In this document: positions 43,708-52,292 of the stretch, piece by piece
Layout of the letters: each line of letters opens with the position of its first letter
Numbering within the stretch: position 1 is the first letter of the stretch
Source: CAVVFX01 sp963747535
Lineage (GTDB): Bacteria > Acidobacteriota > Terriglobia > Bryobacterales > Bryobacteraceae
Assembly: GCA_963747535.1 (NCBI GenBank)
Contig: CAVVFX010000001.1
Span: forward strand, 248,001-312,000
Reading direction: 5' to 3'
DNA: 64,000 nt
The notes under the pieces: generated by a model
The model's database searches: none
Seen by the model: only the letters and a program-made list of their open reading frames with translations
What the model was told of the DNA's origin: nothing
Position numbers and translations under genes: made by a program

Positions 43708-44535
43708 GGTAGTGTTGCAACTTTCAAACTGCGCGTAGGAGCGGGTGCAGTGGGTGTTTGCCTTGGCCTTAAGCGGCCAGTTCGAACACTTCGTTGATGA
43801 ACTGATTCTGACGCCGAACATCAGTCCCGCTCACCCATCGAACCTGTCCCTTTCGCAGCATGTGGATCGCTTCGTAACCCTGAATCGTTCGTCGCGCCGA
43901 ATGGAATTCTCGGAACCCTTGCTTGGCATTCACTCGTCGTTTGATAGCTCGGTGGTCTTGCTCGATGATGTTGTTCAAATACTGCACCGGCCGGTGCCCG
44001 CACCATGGAGGGAGCGCTCCTTCCTTCTTAACGGCCGAGATTGCCGAGGGGTAGATGGGTGCCAAATCCGTGTTAATGACGCGAGGCTGTGGATGTGATG
44101 GATCGCGCAGTGCTTTCCGAAACAGCCGTTTGGCCGCATCCGCGTCGCGCCGAGCCGACAATAGGAAATCGATCGTCGCACCCGCCGAATCGATTGCTCG
44201 ATACAGATAACGCCAATGGCCCTTAACACGAACGTAAGTCTCGTCGACGCGCCAGGACTTATTTGTGGGCTTGAGGTGACGCCGAAGCCGTTGCTGTAGT
44301 TCAGGGCCATAACGCTGCACCCAACGCCATATCGTCGTGTGATCGGCTTCCAGGCCCCGCTCCTCCAATAGCTCTTCGACATCGCGCAACGATAACGAGT
44401 ATCGCAGGTACCAACGAACGGCACAAAGAATGATCGCGGGCTCGGTCTGCCGCCATTTGAAGATCGCTCGTCGATTAGCCACGGGGGGTCTTTCAAGCCT
44501 ACCAGTCCGCGCCTGCGCGAAGTTGCAACACTACC
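43708..44535 (-). mobile_element. IS6-family element, copy 3 (intact)
   Basis: 828 bp with perfect GGTAGTGTTGCAAC terminal inverted repeats. Flanking octamers ATTAGGAG and GTTTTGAG differ. With copy 2 in inverse orientation it brackets repeat R6 and the sensory operon (38922-43707). Confidence 0.93.
43769..44482 (-). CDS. IS6-family transposase, full length
   Basis: The 237-residue DDE transposase has an N-terminal HTH (YSLSLRDVEELLEERGLEAD), then WRVDETYVRVKGHWRYLYRA (first Asp), VINTDLAPIYPSAI (second Asp) and NNIIEQDHRAIKRRV (Glu). This is the only uninterrupted copy of the three, and could mobilise the defective ones in trans. Confidence 0.95.
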   Translation of the reverse strand: MANRRAIFKWRQTEPAIILCAVRWYLRYSLSLRDVEELLEERGLEADHTTIWRWVQRYGPELQQRLRRHLKPTNKSWRVDETYVRVKGHWRYLYRAIDSAGATIDFLLSARRDADAAKRLFRKALRDPSHPQPRVINTDLAPIYPSAISAVKKEGALPPWCGHRPVQYLNNIIEQDHRAIKRRVNAKQGFREFHSARRTIQGYEAIHMLRKGQVRWVSGTDVRRQNQFINEVFELAA

Positions 44536-45173
44536 GTTTTGAGACCTTCAGATGGGCTGGAAGTGGTCCGCAGAGCAACAAACGCTTGCACAATACGGTT
44601 TCTATGGAAATTTTATGCCGTTTTTCGACACCTAAGGTCCACATAGCTGAGAGAAATTCGCGCCCGATAGGGCGAACCGCGGTACGGTTTGGTTCGACCA
44701 TAAGGCAGGGGACGATAGTGGCCCACTATAAGCTAGGGGACGATAGTTCTTGGCCGGATTCGACCCCGCCTTCTGGATTCGGTTTAGATTTAACCGTGCG
44801 CGTGTCCGGGGTTAACAGCCGAAAGGTCTTTTTAATTGAGCTACAGGGCCAATAGACCGTCTGGTACCATAGTTTACTAGATTACTAACACACTACTCTA
44901 CAAGGTTATCAGTAAACCAACTAATCAACCAGTTTATTAGTATATCAGTGGACGATAGAAGTAAGGTATTTGGGTCCAGAGGTCAAGTGCCAAACCGCCA
45001 AATCATTTGGGTATCCGGGCGAGCAACATGTCTTTAACACACTCCGGCCGCTTGAACGCGGAAGGGCAGGGAAGTCTCAATTGATGCACGTTCAGGCGCT
45101 TAAAGCGTTCCAGCTCCTCATCCCGCCTAATTGTCTATCCTTGCCTCGACATGAAATACAACGCCCTCTGACC
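44536..45173. other. Gene-free stretch with direct repeats and an AT-rich core
   Basis: AGGGGACGATAG occurs at 44707-44718 and 44735-44746, and GGACGATAG again near 44950. Between the first two lies a perfect ATAGTGG-C-CCACTAT palindrome (44715-44729). 44865-44960 is markedly AT-rich (TTACTAGATTACTAACACAC). The stretch lies just 3' of the XerC-like gene and might hold its attachment site. No coding sequence was recognised. Confidence 0.4.
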
Positions 45174-46064
45174 TTACAGCGGGAGGAATCTACTGGAGCT
45201 GTCGTTGGGGCGGGCGTGGAGATAGCGGCCGGTGGTGGTGATGCTGGCATGGCCGAGGGTGGTCTGCACCAAATGAATCGGCGCGCCGCGGTCGAGGGCG
45301 TGGGAGGCGTGCGCGTGCCGGAACCAGTGCGGCGAGACCGGAAGTTCGATGCCGGCGCGCGCTGCTGCCTGGCGAACCACCTGGAGCACAGCCAGCGGCC
45401 GCAGAACTCCGCCGTTGCTTTTCTTGCGGGAGCGGAAGACCGGATCGCCGGGTTCCGCGCTGTCACCCCGCAAGCCGGTGACGAGTTTCCAGACGGAAGC
45501 AGGGATCTTGACAGCCCGGGTGACGCCGCCTTTTCCGAGCACCGTCACCTGGCCGCCGTCCGAGTTCGCCTGCAGATCCTGCCAGCAGAGGCCGCACAGC
45601 TCGCTCACCCGCATGCCGGAGGCATAGAGGAGGGTGAGGATCGCCCGGTTGCGGGGATTCGTCTCCAGGCTCAGGACCCGGTGTAGATCGGCTTCCGGCA
45701 AAATGCGCTCGGCCAGGCGGCTGCGAACTGCCAGCAAACGGAGGGCGCGACCAACATCGTAAGACAGGTATCCCGTCCGGTGAGCGAAGGCAAGCAGAGA
45801 CTTAATCGCTGATAGAGTCCTGTACCGGCTGGCCGGCGCCAGCTCGCCGAGCGAGTCCGCGAAGCCTTGGAGATCTGCCAAGGTCACCTGCAGGAACGGT
45901 TTGCGCGCCCACGCCAGAAAGTGATCCACATCGGCCCGATAGGCTCGCTGGGTGTGCCGGGACCGGCCATGCATCCAGATCTCCAGCAGTTGGGTGTCGG
46001 AGTTAGCCCGGGGCGCTTCCGGCAGCTCTGTAAAAACCGGAGAAACCGCAATTTCTTCGCTCAT
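45174..46064 (-). CDS. XerC/XerD-like tyrosine recombinase
   Basis: The 296-residue recombinase has an N-terminal core-binding domain (HTQRAYRADVDHFLAWARKP) and catalytic boxes ASGMRVSELCGLC (Arg), VLGKGGVTRAVKI (Lys), PHWFRHAHASHAL (HxxR) and LGHASITTTGRYLHARP (His, Tyr). It is unrelated in detail to the RIT trio. Placement beside IS6 copy 3 and a repeat-rich AT region, with a perfect hairpin 18 bp upstream, suggests a solitary integrase of a mobile unit rather than the chromosomal XerC. Confidence 0.92.
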   Translation of the reverse strand: MSEEIAVSPVFTELPEAPRANSDTQLLEIWMHGRSRHTQRAYRADVDHFLAWARKPFLQVTLADLQGFADSLGELAPASRYRTLSAIKSLLAFAHRTGYLSYDVGRALRLLAVRSRLAERILPEADLHRVLSLETNPRNRAILTLLYASGMRVSELCGLCWQDLQANSDGGQVTVLGKGGVTRAVKIPASVWKLVTGLRGDSAEPGDPVFRSRKKSNGGVLRPLAVLQVVRQAAARAGIELPVSPHWFRHAHASHALDRGAPIHLVQTTLGHASITTTGRYLHARPNDSSSRFLPL

Positions 46065-46081
46065 TTCTGTCAGTCTAGCAC

Positions 46082-46112
46082 GAAAGATAGATAATGTCCT
46101 TATCTATCTTTC
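46082..46112. promoter_or_regulatory. Perfect 13-bp dyad upstream of the tyrosine recombinase gene
   Basis: GAAAGATAGATAA-tgtcc-TTATCTATCTTTC lies 17 bp before the ATG at 46064. It could be an operator, the recombinase's own binding site with a 5-bp spacer, or an RNA hairpin. Confidence 0.75.
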
Positions 46113-46204
46113 AAGAAACAGGCACAACTGTTGCATTTTGCGCACCTGCGCACTAACATAGTCGATTCACCTAGCCTCGTAAAGTAGTCCATAATAAAGG
46201 GGAA

Positions 46205-46700
46205 TTCCGTTGACCCTCAAAATGGACAGCGGGCCGCGTGATCCTGCCCAACCCCTTCGGGACCGGCTCACGTTGCATGCTGGGAGCGATCTTGAACATC
46301 GAGCAAACTCAGGACCTGCTGAGGCCTGCTGACCGAAGATCAGATTTCACACTGCACTCCCTTTGGCAATATGCGAGGTTAGTTCCCTTCGCAGCCAGGT
46401 ATGGTTGTTTCTTTTATATTTGCCGGGCACTTTGTCATTGTAGTGGTGCGCCCGTGATAGATCCGGGACCATTCCTGGAATTTTGTACGCTAAGCCGCGC
46501 TAACTTGGTTGAGCTGAGGGGCCGCCGCGTTCAATCGCACGCTGGCCGAGTTTCTCTTCAATGCCCGACGGAGCAGCATTCTGAACACGGCAAGCTCAGG
46601 ACCGTGATTGACCGGAGCTCGCCCGCGAACTGCGCGAGTACTTCAAGAGGTTGCCATGAGAATTTCAAAAAGTTGCGTAGGTGTCGCATTCTGTCGTGTA
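46205..46700. other. Gene-free stretch with a degenerate repeat tail
   Basis: The long plus-strand frame here is low-complexity and unsupported. Around 46500-46600 FNRTLAEFLFNARRSS may be the end of a lost gene. Near 46655-46695 AATTTCAAAAAGTTGCGTAG resembles the repeat-family tail. Nothing else was recognised. Confidence 0.35.
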
Positions 46701-46708
46701 TGGGCAAT

Positions 46709-47437
46709 TCATGCGCCTTGCCACAGAAGAAGAGTCAAATTGTAGCAGCCGTGCATGAGAGCGGCGGCCAGAGCGGAGCCGGTAGAAATTCTGACCAACC
46801 CGTAAGCCGTGCCAGTCAGCGTAATCCACAGCAACGTTGAGAGCGAGGGGAAGCGGCCGCGGAAAATACCATGCTCGAGTGCGAAAGCGGCTCCGGTCAA
46901 CAACGCCGCTAAGAGCGGTTTAAAGTGGCGCTGGACAACAGGCAAGACTGCGCCTCTCCAAACGGTCTCTTCCACCAATCCAGCACCAAGGACACCAAAC
47001 AGAAGCGCGTCTACAGTCGTGTGAAAGTGGATCCGAAATCGTCTCGGGTTCTCGATCAGCATTACCATAAGCCCCAGGCCCACTCCGGAGACCGCAGCGA
47101 CCGCCCAATCGATTGCTTTGTGCGGCCGTACCCACCCCAAAGCAGCCCACGGACTCCGCCGAAAACGCACGTAGAGAATGAGATAAAGAATGGCGAGCGG
47201 TCCTGGAACATCGGTCATGGCGCCTGCGGTGGCGGCAGACAATCCGAAATGGAGAACAATCTGATAAAGGCACGTGACCAGCAGAACCATTCCTGCCGCA
47301 TACAGCGCCAAGTCGTACCATCCCCAGAAGGGCTCCAGATTCCCTGACAACGCAAGCATTCTCGCTCCGGTAATTGGTTGCTTGTTCCCTTCCGCGGGTA
47401 TGGTTCTCCGGCGAGAAGCCTTTGAGGTTGGCATCAC
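46709..47437 (-). CDS. CPBP-family intramembrane protease
   Basis: The 242-residue protein has about six to seven hydrophobic helices. The three CPBP (CAAX protease and bacteriocin-processing) motifs are present: GLVEETVWRGAVLPV (EExxxR), FALEHGIF (FxxxH) and LMHGCYNLTL (HxxxN). Family members process or degrade membrane peptides and some give bacteriocin immunity. The first 20 residues are basic and may be an artefact; a GTG or ATG further in is possible. It stands alone. Confidence 0.88.
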   Translation of the reverse strand: MMPTSKASRRRTIPAEGNKQPITGARMLALSGNLEPFWGWYDLALYAAGMVLLVTCLYQIVLHFGLSAATAGAMTDVPGPLAILYLILYVRFRRSPWAALGWVRPHKAIDWAVAAVSGVGLGLMVMLIENPRRFRIHFHTTVDALLFGVLGAGLVEETVWRGAVLPVVQRHFKPLLAALLTGAAFALEHGIFRGRFPSLSTLLWITLTGTAYGLVRISTGSALAAALMHGCYNLTLLLWQGA

Positions 47438-47467
47438 TTCTCATGCTGGCATGCGAAGTCGAATAAA

Positions 47468-47686
47468 TCACGCCGAAATCGTGTCGCAGCTTCCAAATAT
47501 TGAACGTGTGCCAACAACGAGTTCGGAAGAATACACGTAGAAGGAGGAGGCGTATCGCAAAAGACCGGGAGCGATGGAACGGTCCGCCGGGTCACGACGG
47601 CGGGCGCGTGCCACAAGCACGAGCGCCAAGGCTACGGCTCCCGCGATGATGACAAACGCGTACTCCACGGCTCCCAATTGTGGCAC
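47468..47686 (-). CDS. Possible small membrane protein
   Basis: A 72-residue frame has one clear helix (AVEYAFVIIAGAVALALVLV) followed by ARARRRDPADR. No family was recognised and the start is weak; it may be a single-pass peptide or chance frame. Confidence 0.35.
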   Translation of the reverse strand: MPQLGAVEYAFVIIAGAVALALVLVARARRRDPADRSIAPGLLRYASSFYVYSSELVVGTRSIFGSCDTISA

Positions 47687-47731
47687 AGCCTCGTGTCTCC
47701 GAAACGGGTGCCCGCATGAAATCGGTTACCC

Positions 47732-48001
47732 AAAGTACCATGCGTTCCATTGAAAGCAGATCCCCCGGGGCGCAACATTAAAGGGTGCGAAGGGTGAGCG
47801 GTCGTGTGGCAGGTCATTGTCATCGGAAGAAACGATCCTTACCCTCGCGCGCCAACTGGGTGCCCCGGGCCCGACGGGCGCGTGCATCGAACACGCCCCG
47901 GCGATCCCGCGTTCGTCGGCCCGACAAGAAGACTACCAAAAGTACTATGTGCTCCATTGAAACAAGATCGCCCTTGGCGCAATATCGAGAGGGTGCGGAG
48001 A
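47732..48001 (+). repeat. Degenerate 62-bp direct repeat around repeat block R14
   Basis: 47732-47792 and 47938-48000 share AAAGTACYATGYGYTCCATT, GATCSCCC and GCGCAAYAT.. blocks at about three bases in four. Between them GGCGATCCCGCGTTCGTCGG (about 47900) is the core block of the modular repeat family. Confidence 0.65.
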
Positions 48002-48041
48002 TCTTCTGGAACTAAATCGCACGAGAGCACAGATCACCCGC

Positions 48042-48491
48042 ATGAAAGAGGCAGTGGCTCGATTAGAGTCACACATAGCACAGCAGATCGACCACAACGC
48101 CGTGCTTAGTGAATTGTCACTCCTCCGCCAGACAGTCGATGCCACAATTCGTATTGTTCAGAAGGCTCAAAGGGAGTCAAGGACAAGCGAGAGGTCATAC
48201 GGTATGGACCACGCCAAAGAATATGCGGAACCTCTCATCGAAGCGGTCACCAGCCTCGATTGGAGTGTTGACCATCCTAGGCACGCCATGAAAGCGATAC
48301 AAGAGGCGGTTCTCAAAAATACCGGCGACCGCTTGTCAGACGCGGAAGCACTCATCGTGCTTAGCCGGCTGGTGGACCGCAAACTCATCCGGACAAGAAT
48401 CGATCCACCAGCCAGCCATTTTGCCGAATCCGGAAGGTCAATCACCGGCCGCAAAGGCAAATATTTCCGGGTCCCCGAGAATGAGCGCTGA
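48042..48491 (+). CDS. Hypothetical protein, 149 residues
   Basis: The first half is coiled-coil-like (VARLESHIAQQIDHNAVLSE, LRQTVDATIRIVQ); the second half DAEALIVLSRLVDRKLIRTR resembles a small winged helix ending GKYFRVPE. No family was recognised. Codon use and composition look coding. The stop is followed within 40 bp by the repeat array R7, as with other small genes in this region. Confidence 0.65.
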   Translation: MKEAVARLESHIAQQIDHNAVLSELSLLRQTVDATIRIVQKAQRESRTSERSYGMDHAKEYAEPLIEAVTSLDWSVDHPRHAMKAIQEAVLKNTGDRLSDAEALIVLSRLVDRKLIRTRIDPPASHFAESGRSITGRKGKYFRVPENER

Positions 48492-48529
48492 ACTTACCCC
48501 TCTGACCATTCCGCGAGGTCTCGCGTCGC

Positions 48530-49055
48530 TGGGCGGCAAGCCGCCTTCACGCGCACGCGGCGGCCACGACAGCTGCGCCCTGCCCGGCGCCGAGCCCCGA
48601 ACCAGCGCCCTGAACTCGTGCCCTCGGTCGATCGCTGTTGCGGCGCGAAAAACCGAGAACCGCACCTCGTGGACGCCGGGCGAGCGCGAAAACACCGCGA
48701 AACGCGTTTTCACAAAAGCCGCGTGGCTGTGTAGTTGTGTCCGCGGGTGGCCTCGCGCGAACGAGCTCGCGGCGGTCACGACAGCAGCGACCGGTCCGGC
48801 GCCAGGCCCGAATGGGCGCCCTGAACTCGTGCCCTCGGTCGATCGCCGTTTGCGGCGCGAAAACGTCGACGAGCGCGAAAATACCGCAAAACGCGTTTTG
48901 TGTTTTTCAAAAAAGCTGCGTGGGTGTAATAAAGTGTCGGGTTGTGGGGGTAGAGTTGTCGCGGGGCGCCGCGGCGCCCCGCGTTCATCGCCGAGTTCGA
49001 ACGTGCACGCGGCGATCATGACACAGCGCCGGGTCCGGCGCCGGCAATGTCGACC
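48530..49055 (+). repeat. Modular GC-rich repeat, copy R7 (two full units and a third 5' block)
   Basis: Unit a (48530-48750) and unit b (48755-48950) each run GGCCACGACAGC / GGTCACGACAGC, GCCCTGAACTCGTGCCCTCG, GATCG...TTGCGGCGCGAAAA, GAGCGCGAAAAYACCGC and an A-rich tail. Unit b ends TTTTTCAAAAAAGCTGCGTG then GGTGTAATAAAGTGTCGGGT. A third 5' block follows with a perfect GGGGCGCCGCGGCGCCCC palindrome near 48965. No coding function was recognised. Confidence 0.85.
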
Positions 49056-49113
49056 GTAGCGGGAAGCAGCCCATGTGCATAAACGCTCCTTTGTCGCACA
49101 GCAAATCCTTGCG

Positions 49114-49350
49114 TCAGTCGCCCGAGGAACGATGGGAAACGCGTTGGTGCTGCATCAGGACGGTCACAGATTTCCCCTCCAACGAGGCCAACTCGATCTG
49201 AAGCGCTTCGGCTTTCTCATGATCGTAGCTGTGCAGGGCGTTCTCCGCCGCTTGTCGGAGCCTGCGGATTTGGGACACGCACTCCCGATAATCGTCCCAT
49301 ATTGACTGACATTCCGGGCAGGAGTCGATCATGGGCGCTTGGAAAACCAA
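49114..49350 (-). CDS. Small Cys-containing helical protein (CPECQ type)
   Basis: The 78-residue protein has DSCPECQSIWDDYRECVSQI then long amphipathic helices (LRQAAENALHSYDHEKAEAL, QIELASLEGKSVTVLMQHQR). I recall similar short multi-copy proteins in Acidobacteriota with no known function. The minus frame is preferred over the antisense frame because of the CxxC and heptad pattern. It is flanked by repeats R7 and R8. Confidence 0.65.
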   Translation of the reverse strand: MVFQAPMIDSCPECQSIWDDYRECVSQIRRLRQAAENALHSYDHEKAEALQIELASLEGKSVTVLMQHQRVSHRSSGD

Positions 49351-49394
49351 CCAACTAGGTTGCCCCAGATGGCGTCGAAGTTACAATCATACGC

Positions 49395-49640
49395 GACGTT
49401 GATCGCCGCCGTTGCGGCGACCCCGCGTTCGCCGCCTCGCTCGAACGCGCCCGCAGCGGTAACGAAAGCAGCGCCCGGTCCCGTCGTCGTGGCCCCGAAC
49501 GAGCGCCCTGAGCTCGTGCCCTCGCTCGATCGCCGTTGCGGCGCGAAAAACCGAGAACCGCGAACCTCGCGGACGTCGACGAGCGCGAAAACGCCGCGAA
49601 ACGCGCGTGTTTCAAAAAACTGCGTGGCTGTATCATTCTG
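49395..49640 (+). repeat. Modular GC-rich repeat, copy R8 (complete)
   Basis: Complete series of blocks: GGCGACCCCGCGTTCGCCGC, AACGAAAGCAGCGCCCGGTC, GAACGAGCGCCCTGAGCTCG, TCGATCGCCGTTGCGGCGCG, CGTCGACGAGCGCGAAAACG and tail GTTTCAAAAAACTGCGTGGC followed by TGTATCATTCTGTGCG. Confidence 0.88.
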
Positions 49641-50370
49641 TGCGGGAAAGGCTGAAGCCCGGGAGAATTTCGCCCGCGAAGAAACGCGACCGTTTGCGTG
49701 GAAACATGCCGAAGGTTAGCAACACGCAGGTGAACCATCGGATGGGTCGTCCCAGTACGATCCGGTCCCCACCCGGCCCGAGACACTCGAATGGGTACTT
49801 TTTGATCTTTTGCAGTCCTAGTACGCTCGGAATTGTGATCGTGGTGTCTCTACGATCGGGAGAAAGGCAGCATCACCGTTGCTGTAAGGGCCCTCAAGAT
49901 GCAGATTGGCGCGCTGGCATTCGCTGTCGCACTCAGTTTCACCACCCTCCTGGACACTGCTTCCAGTAAGGTTTCACGGAATTTGCTGGCATTGAGTTCG
50001 GCCGTCCAGGGAAATCAGAGCAATCCGGGCGATCCCGCGCAGGTAATCGGCCAATACCGCGTGGCGCCCATCGACCCATACCGCCAAAAGATCGAACTCA
50101 TAGGAGAGTGCCTCCACCGGATCCTTGATGTGATCAAGGCCGCGCATTATCAGATGCCGGCGCCCGCGATCCTGAACTTGGCGGATGACATGGATGTTAA
50201 CTATAGTTCTTGGGATCGACCGGTTCAGGGTATGCTCACGCGCCGGAGCCGAACGGCCGGATGCCGCGGCGGTATGACGGTAGCACCCGGCTCGGCGCCG
50301 GCAGCTTGCGCTAGACGGCAGGCCAGTGCTTTCCGGATAACTTGGCGGAAGCGATCCGCCGCCAGCGCCA
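49641..50370. other. Gene-free stretch with a possible broken gene
   Basis: Between about 49970 and 50150 the minus strand reads EALSYEFDLLAVWVDGRHAV followed by LADYLRGIARIALISLDG, which looks protein-like but has no recognisable family and no start. The plus strand frame is also open. Neither is supported enough to call a gene. Confidence 0.3.
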
Positions 50371-50605
50371 GTGAGTTTAGGCGTTCCGCATGCGCGTAAG
50401 AAACGCGACCATTTGCGACACTTTCGCAGCGGTCTCGACAGCAGCGCCCGGTCGCGCGAGACCCGAAGAGCACCCGAAGCTGGTGCCGTCACTCGACCGG
50501 GCGGCGCGGAAAACCGAGAACCGCGACCTCCGTGGACGTCGCGAGCGCGAAAACTCCGCGAAAACGCGTGTTTCAAAAAAGCTGCGTGGGTGTGTACTTG
50601 TTTCC
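50370..50605 (+). repeat. Modular GC-rich repeat, copy R9
   Basis: Starts with the CGCGTAAGAAACGCGACC and ATTTGCGACACTTT block shared with R4 and R16, then CTCGACAGCAGCGCCCGGTC, GGTGCCGTCACTCGACC, CGTGGACGTCGCGAGCGCGA and tail GTTTCAAAAAAGCTGCGTGG. A GAACGCGATCCGTC block follows at about 50700. Confidence 0.85.
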
Positions 50606-50874
50606 GCAGGCGGGTTACTCGCGGCGGAAAGGCCGTTGGTCCGGCCGCTCGCCACACTCGCTGAACGCCAGCGCCGGCGCCAGTCGGTTAGGGCGTTCGA
50701 GGAACGCGATCCGTCCAGTCCTGCGTATTCAGAAAAGCGAGCGTGGGCACATACTAGTGTGCGGAAATATGGTAGTGGGTCGATTAATGATAGAGCTACT
50801 GCCGGAAACTTTAAATAAAATCAACCATTAAATACGTGATATTTACTCCGCCATGTGATAACAATACATATTAA
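50606..50874. other. Short gene-free stretch with AT-rich end
   Basis: Holds a GGAACGCGATCCGTC block (about 50700-50714), shared with R4 and the NtrC inverted-repeat boundary, and then an AT-rich tract (50800-50880). No gene was recognised. Confidence 0.4.
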
Positions 50875-51585
50875 GTGTTACAAAACCCTATAATCGCGGT
50901 CTTTGGCAAGTCTGGTTGTAAGGGGCGCAGGGTTCCACATTCGCCACCGCATTCAGGTTCGCGATTCGGAACGCTCCTCGCGGGCGTACTTAGACGTCTG
51001 AGCCGAGTGTTCCTCGAATCGCCTGTCTTTTTTGAAATCCGCAATATCCGCACAGGCGAACCGGCTGTGCAGCATGGAACGTTTACCGATGGAACACTTG
51101 CGGACCGGGAGGCCCGCGAACTCGGGCGGGATTGGCGAGTGTTTCGCCAGGAAACCAGCACAGACAAGATCCCAATGTCACCACGCGAAGCTGTTTCCGA
51201 TAGCGGATTCGTTAAGTCGTACTTGCCGTTAAACTTTCATACGCGCTCCGACGGACGGGCGCAGGACTCTGTCCCGTTTTTTCGTCAGGAGAGCAGCACA
51301 ACTGAAAGTCTGGGGGCGTTATGCGAAGCTCTTAAGTGCAGTCAACCCGTTGCTGCCGTTTTGCCAGCGGACACTCATGATGGTGAGTCCTTGTTCAACT
51401 CGTCCGGACTTTCCAATAACATTCGATTCGAACGCGGCCAAGTGACTGTTGCGTTTGCGAACGCGTTTGAGCTACAGGAAAGGCTTGTTTTGCTCTCGCT
51501 CGCGCTCGCCAACGAGCCCGATGCGGTCGAGCACTACTCGACGAACGCGCCGCCGGAAGCATCCGTTGACCTCCAAAACCGTTAA
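50875..51585 (+). CDS. Hypothetical protein, uncertain
   Basis: Open frame of 236 residues. The N-terminal part is basic and unconvincing. The C-terminal part (NNIRFERGQVTVAFANAFEL, RLVLLSLALANEPDAVEHYS) looks like a structured helix-containing segment. No family was recognised. The true start may be well inside. Flanked by repeats R9 and R10. Confidence 0.4.
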   Translation: MLQNPIIAVFGKSGCKGRRVPHSPPHSGSRFGTLLAGVLRRLSRVFLESPVFFEIRNIRTGEPAVQHGTFTDGTLADREARELGRDWRVFRQETSTDKIPMSPREAVSDSGFVKSYLPLNFHTRSDGRAQDSVPFFRQESSTTESLGALCEALKCSQPVAAVLPADTHDGESLFNSSGLSNNIRFERGQVTVAFANAFELQERLVLLSLALANEPDAVEHYSTNAPPEASVDLQNR

Positions 51586-51714
51586 CCATCCTCCAAGCTA
51601 ATAAAAGTGCCGCAGATGTCTCTAACCCTTGGCCTGCGGGTTCCGGCGCTCATCGCCAGGGTCCAATGAACAGTCGACCTTGCGCGCCTCTCCGCCGCCA
51701 GCCCGCGTTAGACG

Positions 51715-51972
51715 GGCAGGCAAGTCTTGGCGGAAGTGATCCGGTGCCTCCAGTCGTTTTACGCGTCCCTCGCGCGAGCGCGCCACCGGTGCCGCGACCA
51801 CGGGCGAGTGGATCGCGCCCTCGGCGGCGATCCCGCGTTTGCCGCCTCGCCCAGCGCGCACTGACGCGGCGGCCATGACACGCGCCCAGTCCGGCGCCCG
51901 GCCCGAACGAGCGCCCGAGCTCGTGCCCTCGGTCGATCGCCGTCGCGGCGCGAAAAACCGAGAGCCGCGCGG
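51715..51972 (+). repeat. Modular GC-rich repeat, copy R10 (3' end replaced)
   Basis: Blocks GTCTTGGCGGAAGTGATCCG, GCGTCCCTCGCGCGAGCGCG, GGCGATCCCGCGTTTGCCGC, GGCGGCCATGACACGCG, CTCGTGCCCTCGGTCGATCG and GCGCGAAAAACCGAGAGCCG. The tail is missing because at about 51972 the sequence changes to a resolvase fragment. Confidence 0.85.
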
Positions 51973-52078
51973 CCTGCGGCTGTCTCGGTGTCGATGCCTT
52001 CGGTAAGGATTTGAATTTCACGCTGCGCCGTTTTAAGTCGTCAAGAATGCCATTTAGTGTGTAAATTGACACGATCAC
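51960..52078 (-). pseudogene. Serine recombinase (resolvase) fragment
   Basis: The minus strand reads TLNGILDDLKRRSVKFKSL, then in another frame LTEGIDTETAAGRA. This matches the segment of Tn3/Hin-type serine recombinase catalytic domains that follows the nucleophile region (LxxRGVxFxSLTEGIDTxTxxGR). Only about 35 residues remain, with a frameshift, fused to repeat R10. Confidence 0.55.
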
Positions 52079-52199
52079 ACAAAGTGATGAGGCGATTTAA
52101 AGTCCTGGCATGGCTTTCTCATCTTAAAATAAACAAAGATTCAATGTTTGTAAACGATTCGTCAGCTTTTGATGGCCATTAAGTGGCCTAGAGCCGTCA

Positions 52200-52234
52200 C
52201 CCGCTAGCTGTTCTCCAACGGGATGGCTAGCGGG
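52200..52234. other. Perfect 9-bp hairpin CCCGCTAGC / GCTAGCGGG
   Basis: Arms 52200-52208 and 52226-52234 with a 17-nt loop, followed by CTTTGCC. It lies 59 bp upstream of the gene at 52293. Terminator or regulatory structure; undetermined. The rest of 52079-52292 is AT-rich with nothing recognised. Confidence 0.45.
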
Positions 52235-52292
52235 CTTTGCCTACCCGATTCCGGGACGTTCGAATGAAAACCTTCGAGGGAACTTCCTGGAG

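Noticed and set aside
29407..44543. 8-bp target duplications of the three IS6 copies
   Set aside because: All six flanking octamers differ, also in inverse orientation, so no duplication or simple pairwise recombination could be shown.
46238..46840. 200-codon plus-strand frame
   Set aside because: No coding signature; it overlaps the end of the CPBP protease gene in antisense and includes a repeat-tail fragment.
49899..50399. 166-codon plus-strand frame with a hydrophobic start
   Set aside because: It runs into repeat R9, and the opposite strand looks at least as protein-like; neither is supported.
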